NCBI GenBank assembly: GCA_002703245.1
Contig: NZTV01000062.1
Location: 1-64,000 of the forward strand
From: Microbacterium sp.
Lineage (GTDB): Bacteria > Actinomycetota > Actinomycetes > Actinomycetales > Microbacteriaceae
Reading direction: 5' to 3'
DNA length: 64,000 nucleotides
A model generated the notes under the pieces. That model saw nothing but the letters and a program-made list of their open reading frames with translations, was not told where the DNA came from and ran no database searches. Shown here in pieces: positions 17,004 through 25,407 of the stretch. The stretch's first letter is position 1, and every line of letters begins with the position of its first letter. The position numbers were made by a program, and so were the translations under genes.

Positions 17004-17768
17004 CTACCCGGCCGCCGCCGCGGTGGTGTCGCCGTCGGTGAGGCGGTAGCCCACGCCCCGGACCGTCTCGATGTAGCGGGGGGCGGCGGAGCTGTCGCCG
17101 AGCTTGCGACGGAGGTTGGTGATGTGGGCTTCGACGGCGCGCTCGTCGGCGTCGCTCACATAGGTGTCCTCGGTGGTGTCGCCGCGCAACATGCGGGCGA
17201 GTTCGGCTTTGCTGCGCACCCGACGTCGCGTGCGAAGCAACGCGGTGAGCAGATCGAACTCACTGCGCGTGAGGCCGGGATCGTCACCGGCGAGGGCCAC
17301 CATGCGGCTGCCCGCATCGAGGGTGATGTCGCGGTGGGACAGCACGTCGGCCTGGGTGGTGACCGTGCCGGTCGGTGCGGACTTCTCCTGTCGTTCCAGG
17401 CGCCGGGCGAGTGCGTCGATGCGCGCCCGCAACTCCCGGGGGCGGAACGGCTTGGCGATGTAGTCGTCCGCTCCGGCGCTGAGTCCGAGCACGGCGTCGA
17501 CCTCGTCGGCACGGCCCGAGATGATGAACATGTACGCGTCGCTGGCGGCGCGGATGCGTCGCGCCGCTTCGAATCCGTCGATGCCGGGGATCGAGATGTC
17601 GATGGTGATGGCAGACGGTTCGCGGTCGATGACCTCCTGCACGCCCCGTTCGCCGTCGGCGACGGCGACGGTGTCGAAACCGGCGCCCTCGAACACCTCG
17701 ACGATGACGGCGCGCATGTCGGGGTCATCTTCGATGATCACCGCCGCCCGGCGGTCGGCCTTGGTCAT
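17004..17768 (-). CDS. OmpR-type response regulator
   Basis: 254 residues: receiver domain (IIEDDPD, phosphoacceptor in TIDISIPGIDG, KPFRPREL) and winged-helix DNA-binding domain (LTRSEFDLLTALL, RRKLGDSSAAPRYIETVRGVGYRL). It is first in an operon with its cognate kinase and the GGDEF-like gene. It is paralogous to the orphan regulator at 8736 but has a short linker. ATG 17768 has RBS GGGAGG. A pair of AGCGCAAG repeats 11 bases apart about 80-100 bases upstream suggests autoregulation. Confidence 0.92.
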   Translation of the reverse strand: MTKADRRAAVIIEDDPDMRAVIVEVFEGAGFDTVAVADGERGVQEVIDREPSAITIDISIPGIDGFEAARRIRAASDAYMFIISGRADEVDAVLGLSAGADDYIAKPFRPRELRARIDALARRLERQEKSAPTGTVTTQADVLSHRDITLDAGSRMVALAGDDPGLTRSEFDLLTALLRTRRRVRSKAELARMLRGDTTEDTYVSDADERAVEAHITNLRRKLGDSSAAPRYIETVRGVGYRLTDGDTTAAAAG

Positions 17769-17847
17769 ATCTCGCCTCCCCCGATGGATGCCACGTTCTC
17801 CGGGGCTCCCCGTCCCGTCCATGGCGTGCGTGAATTGTCTCACATTC

Positions 17848-17866
17848 CTTGCGCTCGTCTTGCGCT
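17848..17866 (-). promoter_or_regulatory. AGCGCAAG direct repeat, 11-bp phased
   Basis: On the minus strand AGCGCAAG, 3 bases, AGCGCAAG (plus-strand CTTGCGCT at 17848 and 17859). It lies in the 267-base gap upstream of the response-regulator operon, just ahead of a possible -10 (GACAAT). Spacing of one helical turn is typical for OmpR/PhoB dimers. Confidence 0.5.
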
Positions 17867-17893
17867 TTCTCCTCGCCGAGTGAGCACGTGTCG

Positions 17894-17905
17894 CAGATAC
17901 ATCTG
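17894..17905. promoter_or_regulatory. Short palindrome CAGATACATCTG
   Basis: CAGAT-ac-ATCTG in the divergent gap between the response-regulator operon and the small gene at 18036. A possible operator; nothing else supports it. Confidence 0.25.
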
Positions 17906-18035
17906 TGCATCGTGGCCGTGAGGCTCGCAGAGCCGGGACCGGGCCGTTCCGGTGTCGACGAGACGGGTGATCGTCGCGACGGCGATGTCGACGGGGGTCG
18001 CTAGCGTTGCGGCACGGCCGGAGGAGGGTCGGCCG

Positions 18036-18341
18036 GTGGGAAGCACGAAGGTCAGTGACGAGATGCTGCAACTCGTCCTCGCGAACGTCGCGCCGTGCAC
18101 GTTGCCGTCCGACGCCTACGGACCGGTTCCGATGGAGTGGGTGTCGCCGCGGGTGCCGGTATGGGCATGGGTGTCGTGGCCCCACCGCGCGGCGGAACGG
18201 GTGGCGGGGTGGGCGACGGGCTGGAACGACCGGGTCGTCGCCGTCGCGTGGGAGACCGACCGGGGCGAGCGGAGCACGATCGTGTGGCGCAGCGCCGTCA
18301 GTAGGCGCTCGGCGGACCCCCCGGCGACCTCCCGGCGGTGA
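18036..18341 (+). CDS. Hypothetical protein, about 101 residues
   Basis: Starts MGSTKVSDEMLQLVL behind RBS GGAGGAGGG at a spacing of 7. The centre is Trp-rich (PMEWVSPRVPVWAWVSWPHRAAERVAGWATGWNDRVVAVAWE), and the ending is basic. No family recognised and no membrane segment. The frame extends upstream to 17952 but without an RBS. A possible -10 (TAGCGT) lies at 18002. The strong RBS and consistent codon use make it likely to be real. Confidence 0.55.
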   Translation: MGSTKVSDEMLQLVLANVAPCTLPSDAYGPVPMEWVSPRVPVWAWVSWPHRAAERVAGWATGWNDRVVAVAWETDRGERSTIVWRSAVSRRSADPPATSRR

Positions 18342-18518
18342 GATTGCTCTCATTCTCGGCGGACCGTTCCGCACCACGACGGGGCGCCGGTGGCCGTGTC
18401 CCCCGAACGGCGGACAGACGGGAGCCATCCGGCGACGTATCGTCGTCGACGAAGCATCCGCCCGCTGATGCGGACCGGCGGATTTCGGGTATCCGACCGC
18501 TCCATTCGAAAGCGGAAG

Positions 18519-18551
18519 AGTGGCCCCGGCGACCCCAGTGCCGGGGCCACT
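18519..18551 (+). terminator. Hairpin terminator
   Basis: Perfect 11-bp arms (18519-18529 and 18541-18551) around an 11-base loop, followed by tctctcgtc. It lies in the otherwise empty 370-base gap between two small plus-strand genes. I see no other gene or clear signal in that gap apart from a TAGAGT -10-like box at 18638. Confidence 0.6.
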
Positions 18552-18712
18552 TCTCTCGTCGCCGGTCGTGCGTTCCCGCGCGAGGAAACGCCGCGTGAGA
18601 TCCCTCTCATCGATGTCGGGATCGCGCCTGTGGGCGGTAGAGTTCAGGTATCGGTGTCGGTCCTCGCGCGTCCGGTCTCTGCAACACCCGTGAGGCGAAG
18701 GGATGTCATCCC

Positions 18713-19063
18713 GTGGGCTACCTCTACTACGGCAATCTGCCGGATCCGATCGAGTTCCCCGACCGTCTGCTGGCGCACCTGAAGGTCGTCATCGCGACCA
18801 AGCTGCGCCGTCACGAGAGCTTCACGATGTCGTGGCGAAACGCCGCGGGGGATGAAGGAGGTCGGTCCACCGTGTGGATCGAGCCGTCGATCCCGTTGCG
18901 CTTCGTGTTCGGCTCGGCCGAACCCGAGCCGCTTCACGCGCCGACTCTCAGCGAGCTGGCCAACCGGGCGAGCTCGACAGCCGGTCTCACCGTCGACCTC
19001 GACGCGGTGATCCCGTTCGACGCCGACGCCGTCCCGGCGTCGTCCCCGTCGGCGTTGGCCTAG
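18713..19063 (+). CDS. Small Microbacteriaceae protein, DUF7882-like
   Basis: 116 residues starting MGYLYYGNLPDPIEFPDRLL, then LAHLKVVIATKLRRHESFTMSW. I recognise this as the small family common in Microbacteriaceae (as I recall DUF7882), often mislabelled ATP-dependent DNA ligase although it has no ligase motifs. The function is unknown. GTG start with RBS GAAGGGA. Its stop codon overlaps that of the convergent gene at 19060. Confidence 0.75.
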   Translation: MGYLYYGNLPDPIEFPDRLLAHLKVVIATKLRRHESFTMSWRNAAGDEGGRSTVWIEPSIPLRFVFGSAEPEPLHAPTLSELANRASSTAGLTVDLDAVIPFDADAVPASSPSALA

Positions 19064-19359
19064 CGCGACAGCGCGTCCCAGTCGACCTCGACCGTGCCCG
19101 GATGGGTGCGCGAGATGCGCGCCGGGAGCACGGTGCCGACACGGGGCCAGTGGCGTCGATCGATCACCGCGGCCGTCTCGACGATCGATGCGCCGAGGCC
19201 TTCGGCTTCGGCGCGGAGGGAGAGGGAGCACTCCTGGTATCGGGCGCGCCCGTCGGGTGCGGAGACGGTGATCACCGTCACGGTGCCGCGCGCGGCACCC
19301 GCCATGGGGTCGCCGATCAGTCGCTCGAGCTGTTCTGCCGCGCTCTCCACCCCATCCAT
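19060..19359 (-). CDS. Hypothetical protein, 99 residues
   Basis: Begins MDGVESAAEQLERLIGDP and contains TVTVITVSAPDGRARYQECSL and AARISRTHPGTVEVDWDAL-like strands, a small soluble mixed alpha/beta protein without known motif. The stop TAG overlaps the TAG of the opposite gene. It is divergent from the universal stress protein gene with about 100 bases between the starts. Protein-like composition makes it likely to be real. Confidence 0.5.
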   Translation of the reverse strand: MDGVESAAEQLERLIGDPMAGAARGTVTVITVSAPDGRARYQECSLSLRAEAEGLGASIVETAAVIDRRHWPRVGTVLPARISRTHPGTVEVDWDALSR

Positions 19360-19458
19360 GCCGACAAGTCTCCCACGCCGGGGGCGGCGTCGGAGGCGTG
19401 TGCTCGATACGATCGGGGTGACGCCGCGTCCGCTGCGGCGCGGAGAGGGGCCGATGTG

Positions 19459-20301
19459 ATGTCCGAACGCATCGTGGTGGCCGTCACCGAGTCGGCCTCG
19501 ACCGTCCACGCGGTCGAATGGGCCGCGGCGCGAGCCGCCGCGCACGGGGCACGGCTGTTCCTGCTGGCCTCTTCGCCCGAGCACGGCGACACCGAGGCGG
19601 TCCCCACCGCACGCATCCTGCTCGACGCCGAAGAGGCGCGCATCGCCGAGATCGCCACGCGGCTCGGGATCGCGATCGACGTCGAGGCCCGCACCGTCCG
19701 GGGTGATCTCGCCCACCTCCTCGTCGAGGAGTCGGAGGGTGCCGGCATGGTCGTGCTCGGGCACGACCCTGCCGAGCATGCCCTGGCGCGCCACGTGGTC
19801 TCCGGCGCGCACTGCGCCGTCGCCGTGATCCCCGCCCGAGACGACACGGTGAGACGCGGCGTGGTGGTCGGGATCGACGACTCCGAGGTCACCGAGGCCG
19901 CCGTCGCCTTCGCCGTCGACGAGGCGGTGCGCCGCGGGGAGCCGCTGGTCGCCGCCAGTGCGTGGCTTCCGGCTCCCATGCCGGGGGACCTCACCGGCAG
20001 CGGCGACTATCTCATCGGGTCGGCGGACCCCGCCGGTCTCTATCCGGTCGATCTCGATGTGGTCGCGGCCGACCGTATCGAGCGGGCTCTCGCTCCGGTG
20101 CGGGCCGCGCACCCGGAGGTGGAGGTGCAGACCCGGGTCGAGGAGGCGGACGCGGCGCGGCTGCTGACCGACCTCGCCCGCGATGCCTCGGTGCTCGTGG
20201 TGGGCACGCACGGCCGCGGGGCGCTGGCTCGTTTCTTCCTCGGGTCGGTCAGCACCGCCGTCCTCGACGACCCCGCTTCGCCCACGATCGCCGTTCGCTG
20301 A
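19459..20301 (+). CDS. Tandem universal stress protein
   Basis: 280 residues with two USP domains (about 1-125 and 133-280). The second has the ATP-binding loop GTHGRGALARFFLGSVS (G-2x-G-9x-G-S/T); the first has a weaker one (GHDPAEHALARHVVSGAH). Actinobacterial tandem USPs bind ATP and are linked with dormancy, hypoxia and redox stress. The neighbouring MASE1 kinase and CheY-like regulator fit a stress-signalling group. ATG 19459 has RBS GAGAGGGG. Confidence 0.88.
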   Translation: MSERIVVAVTESASTVHAVEWAAARAAAHGARLFLLASSPEHGDTEAVPTARILLDAEEARIAEIATRLGIAIDVEARTVRGDLAHLLVEESEGAGMVVLGHDPAEHALARHVVSGAHCAVAVIPARDDTVRRGVVVGIDDSEVTEAAVAFAVDEAVRRGEPLVAASAWLPAPMPGDLTGSGDYLIGSADPAGLYPVDLDVVAADRIERALAPVRAAHPEVEVQTRVEEADAARLLTDLARDASVLVVGTHGRGALARFFLGSVSTAVLDDPASPTIAVR

Positions 20302-20320
20302 CCGGCGCGGTCGACCCGGA

Positions 20321-22045
20321 TCAGTCCCCGGCGTGCGCCGCGGGCGGATCGGCCGCGCGGAAGACGAGCGTCGAACGCAACCCGCCCTGACGGGGTGACT
20401 CGAGGCTGACGTGGCCGCCGTTGCGCTCGGCGAGCTCCCGCACGATCGCGAGGCCGAGGCCGGTCCCGGGGGTGTTCTGGGTCTCGGCATCCGGGGCGCG
20501 GTAGAACCGGTCGAAGGCGCGCGCGAGCGTCGCGGGCGACATGCCGGGGCCGGTGTCGGTGACGGTGAATGTCACGAACGCGCCGTCGGGCGCGGCCTCG
20601 ACCAGGACGGTTCCCCCTTGCGGGGTGAACTTGACCGCGTTGGAGACGAGGTTGCCCAGGGCGCGCACGGCATCGCTGCGGTCCGCGAGTACTACGGCCT
20701 CCGTCGCGATGCGATGCGTGAGGTCGACCTGCCGCGTCATCGCCATGGGGTTGTGCGTGCTGATGACGTCGGCGGCCAGCTCCGTCGCCGTCAGTTCGAC
20801 CGGCGTCAGGGTGGCGGGTTCGGCGTCGTCGTGTCCGAGGGACAGCAGGTCTTCGACCAGGTCGCTCAATCGGACCGCGTTGCGGCGGATCACCTCGACC
20901 CAGTCGCCCTCGGGCCGATGGATGTCCGCCTCGTGCAGCAGCTCGCTGTAGCCCAGGATGCTTGTGATCGGGGTACGCAACTCATGACTGGTGGTGGCCA
21001 CGAAGTCCTGTCGCTGCCGTTCCAGCTCGAGGCGTTCGGTCAGCGCGGCGGCTCGTTCGCGTTCCACGGCCGCCTGCGCCCGCGTCAGCTCGAGGGCCGC
21101 GGCGGCGCCCGCCACCGTCTCGTATCGGGCGGAGGAAAGCAGCACGCTGAACACCGCGAGCGAGGTCATGAAGATGACCGTGACCGCGGCGGTCTCCAGG
21201 GGACTGTCCACGCGCTCCGCGAACGCCCCCTGACCCAGAACGGTGAGGGTGAGCACCGCCAGCGATGTCAGGAGCGCCTGCGGGTAGACGACCCGGATCG
21301 GGAAGCGCAGCACCGCCCAGGTGAACAGCCCGAAGATCAGGAAGGCTCCGGGCAGGTTCGTCAGCGGCGAGAAGGTGAGGACGATCATCGCCACCAGCAG
21401 GAGCGATTGCGCGAGGACCTCGACCGTGTTCAGACGGGTCGCCAACGGTGGCGGCAGCAGCGCGAACGGGGCGATCAGCAGCACCGCGGCGCAGTGCGAC
21501 GCCCCCACGAACAGCCCGGTGAGCGGGGTGAAACCGGTGGAGAAGGCCGATCCCGCGATACCGATCACGACGGCGCTGGCCACGCAGGCGACAGCGGCGG
21601 CGAGAACGAAGTAGAGGGCGTTGTTGGCGGTGTCGAGGGCGAATCCGCGCGTGGTGCGGTCGAGCAGGTGTGCGCGGCGCGCCGTGAGCCGGGTGCGTCG
21701 CGCGAGCATCACGACGATGACGGCCGCCTCGAGCGCGTTCGCCAGGCCGTACCCGGCGGACAGGAGCACATCCCGTCCCGGCAGGGTGTTCGCGAACGTC
21801 GTGACCGCGAAGATCGCGACCACGGTGATCCAGCGATGATGCGGGGCCGCGCGGAGCGCGAACCACGCCGAGAACCCTGCGGCGGGCCACCACACGGCCA
21901 GCTCGACCCCGGGGATCGAGAACGAGACGCCGACGACGGCCAGCAGGAGCACGCCGAGCGGGCCGACCGCCCACAACCACGCGGGGGTGTGCTCACGGTC
22001 CTGCCGCGAGGGCGACGGCCGCGTGTCGAGGATCACGCGTTCCAC
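20321..22045 (-). CDS. MASE1-domain sensor histidine kinase
   Basis: 574 residues. The N-terminal half (about 25-310) is a multi-helix MASE1-like membrane sensor with WWPAAGFSAWFAL and the periodic hydrophobic blocks of that family. The kinase core has phospho-His in TTSHELRTPITSIL, N box NLVSNAVKFTPQGG, DTGPGMSPATLARAFDRFYR and GTGLGLAIVRELAERNGG. All catalytic motifs are present. It is divergent from a single-domain response regulator, its likely partner. Start GTG stands 6 bases behind a -10 box. Confidence 0.9.
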   Translation of the reverse strand: MERVILDTRPSPSRQDREHTPAWLWAVGPLGVLLLAVVGVSFSIPGVELAVWWPAAGFSAWFALRAAPHHRWITVVAIFAVTTFANTLPGRDVLLSAGYGLANALEAAVIVVMLARRTRLTARRAHLLDRTTRGFALDTANNALYFVLAAAVACVASAVVIGIAGSAFSTGFTPLTGLFVGASHCAAVLLIAPFALLPPPLATRLNTVEVLAQSLLLVAMIVLTFSPLTNLPGAFLIFGLFTWAVLRFPIRVVYPQALLTSLAVLTLTVLGQGAFAERVDSPLETAAVTVIFMTSLAVFSVLLSSARYETVAGAAAALELTRAQAAVERERAAALTERLELERQRQDFVATTSHELRTPITSILGYSELLHEADIHRPEGDWVEVIRRNAVRLSDLVEDLLSLGHDDAEPATLTPVELTATELAADVISTHNPMAMTRQVDLTHRIATEAVVLADRSDAVRALGNLVSNAVKFTPQGGTVLVEAAPDGAFVTFTVTDTGPGMSPATLARAFDRFYRAPDAETQNTPGTGLGLAIVRELAERNGGHVSLESPRQGGLRSTLVFRAADPPAAHAGD

Positions 22046-22051
22046 GGTCAG

Positions 22052-22057
22052 AGACTA
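22052..22057 (-). promoter_or_regulatory. -10 box of the leaderless MASE1-kinase promoter
   Basis: Minus strand TAGTCT, 6 bases, GTG at 22045. Confidence 0.55.
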
Positions 22058-22130
22058 GCGGTGATTATGGGGGACGACCCGGATTGATGCAAGGGTGCAT
22101 CGCCGTGGTGTGTCCGTCGCGGCGGCTGGG

Positions 22131-22136
22131 TAGATT
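22131..22136 (+). promoter_or_regulatory. -10 box for the CheY-like regulator
   Basis: TAGATT 35 bases before the GTG at 22171. Here there is a leader with RBS GGAGGTG, unlike the divergent kinase gene. Confidence 0.45.
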
Positions 22137-22170
22137 GGGATGACACCGAATCGCGAGCTGGAGGTGCCCG

Positions 22171-22536
22171 GTGGCTCAGGTGCTGATCGTCGAAGACGAT
22201 GACGACGTCGCATCCTTGGTCAGAGACGTGCTCGCCCGCGACGGTTACGACATCCGTGTCGGTCGCGACGGCGGTGAGGGTCTGGATCTCGCCCGGGAGC
22301 ACCGCCCCGATCTGGTGTTGCTGGACTGGATGATGCCCGTGAAGTCCGGGATCGAGGTCTGCGAGGAGTTGCGCTCGGACGAGGGATTCGCCACGACGCG
22401 GATCGTCATGCTCACCGCCCGGCGTGCCGACGAGGACCGCGAGCGGGCCATGGCCGCCGGCGCCGATGACTATCTGGTCAAGCCGTTCCTGCCGCGCGCG
22501 CTGCGCTCCCGCGTCGCCGAACTCCTCGCCGGTTGA
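22171..22536 (+). CDS. Single-domain (CheY-like) response regulator
   Basis: 121 residues, a receiver domain only: acidic pocket EDDDD at 8-12, phosphoacceptor Asp52 in LLDWMMPVKSG, Thr in MLTARRADED, and Lys in DDYLVKPFLPRAL. There is no output domain, so it must act by protein contact or in a phosphorelay. Divergent from the MASE1 histidine kinase with 125 bases between starts. GTG start with RBS GGAGGTG. Confidence 0.9.
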   Translation: MAQVLIVEDDDDVASLVRDVLARDGYDIRVGRDGGEGLDLAREHRPDLVLLDWMMPVKSGIEVCEELRSDEGFATTRIVMLTARRADEDRERAMAAGADDYLVKPFLPRALRSRVAELLAG

Positions 22537-22552
22537 CGTCGACGGGGTCCGT

Positions 22553-23860
22553 TCACAACTTGCCGGTCATCTCCCGAAGCCGGTCGTAGACCGGCCTGCT
22601 GCGCAACGCCGTCGCGGTGAGCACGGCGGCTGCGCCGGCGGCGATCATAGGGATGATGGCGGAGGTGACCGCCGTCATCTCGATCACCAGCACGATGCCC
22701 GTCAGCGGGGCACGGACGACGGCGGCGAACAACGTCGACATCCCGACGAACACGAACGTCAGCGCGAGGTCGGGCCCGAGACCCGGCCACAGACCGTCGA
22801 TGACCTGGATGAAGGCGAGGCCGGACAGCGCACCGAGGGCCAGCAGCGGCGCGAACAGTCCGCCGGGTGTTCCGGCCGCGTACGACAGCGGCCCGGCGAA
22901 GAAACGGATCACCAGGTAGGTGAGCACGACCGGAAGGGCGACACTCTGACCGTGCAGGAGTAACTGGGTCACCGCATCCCCACCGGAGACCGTGAGGGGG
23001 TCGTACAACAGCGCCGCGCCGACCACGGCCCCGACGAGAGCGGCGCGGACGGTCGGGGGGATGCGCCGTAGACGGTGCGCCACGGTGAGGCAGGTGACCA
23101 CGACAGACGAGTACGCCGCGCCGAGCAGCCCGATCACGACCCCGAACGCGACGAACAGCGGCAGCGCGTGCAGCGGCGCGGGCTCGACGCGGGCGACGTC
23201 GAAGTCGGCGGAGTTGCCGATGATGATCCGGGCGCACGCGACCGCGACGCCGACGGCGACCAGTGTCGCGAGCATGAGCCGTGTGGTCAGGCGGTGCGTG
23301 AGCTCCTCGAACACGAACAGGGCGCCGCCGATCGGCGCGTTGAACGCGACGGCGAGACCGGCCCCAGACAGGGCGCTCTGCGCGATGCGCACATCGGTCT
23401 CATCCCGTCGGACGGCCTGGGCGGCCGCGGCTCCGAGCGCGGCACCCATGTGCACCGTCGGGCCTTCGCGCCCGAGGACGAGACCGCCGCCGATGGCGAG
23501 GGCGCCGCCGACGAAGCGTGCGGGGATGACATCGAGCCGGGGCGGGGCGACCTCACCACGGACCACGGCCTCCACATCCTGGATGCCGCTGCCGGCCGAG
23601 CGGGGGGAGAGCCGCACGATCGTCGCGGCGGTCGCTGCGGCGAGGGCCGTCAGGAGGATGGGCACGATCCATCCGGAGGGGGTCTCGAGCGCCCACGTGA
23701 CGATGTCGCCGCGCAGCTCGGTCGCGCGGTCGAGCACCCATCGGAACGCGCCGCCGACGAATCCGGTCGCGAGTCCCGCCACCGCGGTGGCCAGGAGCAG
23801 GATCAGCAGGCCGGAATGCAACCCGTCGCCGTCGCGCTGCTCCCGCTCGGCCTGGTCCAC
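22553..23860 (-). CDS. ClC-family chloride channel/transporter
   Basis: About 435 residues with the ClC helices and selectivity motifs: GSGIQ (helix D), GREGPTV with the gating glutamate (helix F), and AGTPGGLFAPLLALGA (helix N). The glutamate is retained, so Cl-/H+ exchange or gated conductance is possible. No C-terminal CBS domains. The start was placed at GTG 23860 because a TAGCGT -10 box ends 7 bases upstream; an ATG at 23884 would add 8 residues but lies upstream of that box. Confidence 0.92.
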   Translation of the reverse strand: MDQAEREQRDGDGLHSGLLILLLATAVAGLATGFVGGAFRWVLDRATELRGDIVTWALETPSGWIVPILLTALAAATAATIVRLSPRSAGSGIQDVEAVVRGEVAPPRLDVIPARFVGGALAIGGGLVLGREGPTVHMGAALGAAAAQAVRRDETDVRIAQSALSGAGLAVAFNAPIGGALFVFEELTHRLTTRLMLATLVAVGVAVACARIIIGNSADFDVARVEPAPLHALPLFVAFGVVIGLLGAAYSSVVVTCLTVAHRLRRIPPTVRAALVGAVVGAALLYDPLTVSGGDAVTQLLLHGQSVALPVVLTYLVIRFFAGPLSYAAGTPGGLFAPLLALGALSGLAFIQVIDGLWPGLGPDLALTFVFVGMSTLFAAVVRAPLTGIVLVIEMTAVTSAIIPMIAAGAAAVLTATALRSRPVYDRLREMTGKL

Positions 23861-23867
23861 ATCAGCC

Positions 23868-23873
23868 ACGCTA
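23868..23873 (-). promoter_or_regulatory. -10 box of the leaderless ClC promoter
   Basis: Minus strand TAGCGT, 7 bases, GTG at 23860. Confidence 0.5.
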
Positions 23874-23895
23874 GCGAAGGACACGACCCGGAACG

Positions 23896-23935
23896 CCGAG
23901 ACGGCCCCCGACCGGCGGGTCGGGCGCCGTCTCGG
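23896..23935 (-). terminator. Hairpin terminator behind a gene remnant
   Basis: Outer arms of 10 bp (23896-23905 / 23926-23935) and inner arms of 7 bp with a GGCG loop. It lies 8 bases after the stop codon at 23943 and looks like the original terminator of the gene whose end is left there. Confidence 0.6.
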
Positions 23936-23942
23936 GGACCGC

Positions 23943-24008
23943 TCAGTCCAGCGCGGGGTACAGCGCGGGAGTGGTGCGGTACTCGGTGGCCTGCTCGAAC
24001 GAGCCGGC
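23943..24008 (-). pseudogene. C-terminal remnant of an unidentified gene
   Basis: The last 21 codons (AGSFEQATEYRTTPALYPALD, followed by stop) look like a genuine protein end, sit directly before a terminator and break off at the inverted-repeat element at 24010. No continuation is recognisable on the other side. The frame stays open through the element to an ATG at 24134, giving a 63-residue hybrid, probably by chance. I cannot name the original protein. Confidence 0.4.
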
Positions 24009-24009
24009 G

Positions 24010-24134
24010 ATGTCCCACTTTCTGCTCTTCAGGGGCGCCAATAGATCAGAAAAGGGGACATCCTCTCTGCGGTGGAGGAGGCATGTCCCGGTTTCGGTCG
24101 CCCCCAGGCGGCTTTGAAGCCGAAAGTGGGACAT
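24010..24134. mobile_element. 125-bp inverted-repeat element (MITE or IS remnant)
   Basis: Bounded by a perfect 13-bp inverted repeat, atgtcccactttc at 24010-24022 and its complement at 24122-24134. A nested pair gggacat (24056-24062) / atgtccc (24083-24089) repeats part of the end sequence. No transposase coding is visible inside. It abuts a truncated gene. Either a miniature transposable element or the joined ends of a deleted insertion sequence. Confidence 0.5.
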
Positions 24135-24226
24135 GCGTGGGGCGCGGGCGCGGATGCGGCGCCGGCGGTGGGGGGCGGGGGTGCGGTGCGGCGCGGCGCC
24201 GGCGGTGGGGCGCGGATGCGGCGGGG
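24135..24226. repeat. GC-rich direct-repeat tract
   Basis: Low-complexity G/C tract between the inverted-repeat element and ald. A 17-base unit (cggcgccggcggtgggg) occurs at 24157 and 24194, and a 13-base unit (cgcggatgcggcg) at 24149 and 24211. No coding sequence is visible. Confidence 0.55.
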
Positions 24227-25300
24227 CTAGAGGGAGATGCGGGGGTCGATGATCTCACCGCGGGCGGTGGACAGGCCCGCCCCGAGCGCGGGGTCTCGTT
24301 CCAGCGCGGCGTCGGTGCCGTGCTCGGCGAGGGCCAGCGTGTACGGGAGGGTGGCGTTGGTGAGCGCGACGGTCGAGGTGAGGGGCACCGCGCCGGGCAT
24401 GTTGGCCACCGCGTAGTAAACGGAACCGTGCACCCGGTAGGTCGGCTCGCTGTAGGTGGTGGGGCGGGTCCCCTCGAAGCAGCCGCCCTGGTCGACGGCG
24501 ATGTCGACGAGCACCGATCCGGCCCGCATGTTCTCCACCATCTCCAGTGTGACCAGCTTCGGCGCAGCCGAGCCCGGGATGAGTACCGATCCGATGACGA
24601 GATCGGCGGAGGCCACGGCCTCGGCGATGGTGGTCCGCGTCGAGACCCGCGTGTCGATACGCCCGGCGAAGCGTTCGTCGAGCTGCCGCAGTCTCGGCAG
24701 TGAGGTGTCGATGACGGTCACGTGCGCGCCCAGGCCGACGGCCATCTCGGCGCCGTTGGTGCCGGCGACTCCGCCGCCGATCACCACGACGTGCGCGCGC
24801 GGGGTGCCGGGGACACCGCCGGGAAGGATGCCCCGGCCCCCGCCGGGCGCCATGAGGTGGTGCACGCCCGCCTGTACCGACAGGCGTCCGGCGATCTCGC
24901 TCATCGGCGCCAGCAGGGGGAGTGAGCGGTCGGGCAGCTGCACGGTCTCATAGGCGATCGCGGACGTTCCCGCGTCGACGAGGGCGCGGGTCAGGTCGGG
25001 CACGGCCGCCAGGTGCAGGTACGCGAACAAGGTGAGATCCGACCGGAGCCGAGGGTACTCCGAGGCGACGGGCTCCTTGACCTTGACCACGAGGTCGGCT
25101 TCGCCCCACGTCGCGTCGGCGGATGAGGCGATGCGCGCCCCGGCGGCGGTGTAGTCCTCGTCGCGGAACCCGGAGCCGGCGCCGGCCCCGGACTGGACCA
25201 GGACCGTGTGGCCGCGGTCGTGCAGTTCACGCACGCCGACGGGGGTCATCCCGACCCGCAACTCACTGTCTTTGACCTCGGTGGGCACCCCGATGATCAT
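24227..25300 (-). CDS. ald: Alanine dehydrogenase
   Basis: NAD-dependent oxidative deamination of L-alanine to pyruvate, a link between nitrogen supply and the cell wall. 357 residues: MIIGVPTEVKDSELRVGMTP at the N-terminus (family signature), KVKEP with the catalytic Lys region, FAYLHLAA with the conserved His, and the Rossmann loop VVIGGGVAGTNGAEMA. Start ATG 25300 has RBS GGAAGGGG; upstream in-frame ATGs lack support. Divergent from an Lrp/AsnC regulator, the usual activator (AldR) arrangement in actinobacteria. Confidence 0.95.
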   Translation of the reverse strand: MIIGVPTEVKDSELRVGMTPVGVRELHDRGHTVLVQSGAGAGSGFRDEDYTAAGARIASSADATWGEADLVVKVKEPVASEYPRLRSDLTLFAYLHLAAVPDLTRALVDAGTSAIAYETVQLPDRSLPLLAPMSEIAGRLSVQAGVHHLMAPGGGRGILPGGVPGTPRAHVVVIGGGVAGTNGAEMAVGLGAHVTVIDTSLPRLRQLDERFAGRIDTRVSTRTTIAEAVASADLVIGSVLIPGSAAPKLVTLEMVENMRAGSVLVDIAVDQGGCFEGTRPTTYSEPTYRVHGSVYYAVANMPGAVPLTSTVALTNATLPYTLALAEHGTDAALERDPALGAGLSTARGEIIDPRISL

Positions 25301-25407
25301 GCGCATCCCCTTCCGACGTGACCGTATGGGCGCCACGCTCACAGAGTCCGCGGCAGCACGACAAGGAGAACCGAAGAATCCGTCTCCGAACGCGTGACCT
25401 CCCGCTG

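Noticed and set aside
24010-24134. 63-residue protein reading through the inverted-repeat element
   Set aside because: The frame is open from an ATG formed by the repeat end, but composition and position suggest a chance fusion with the gene remnant.
24135-24226. CRISPR-like repeat array
   Set aside because: Only two copies of each short GC-rich unit without spacers of constant length; simple duplication of low-complexity sequence.
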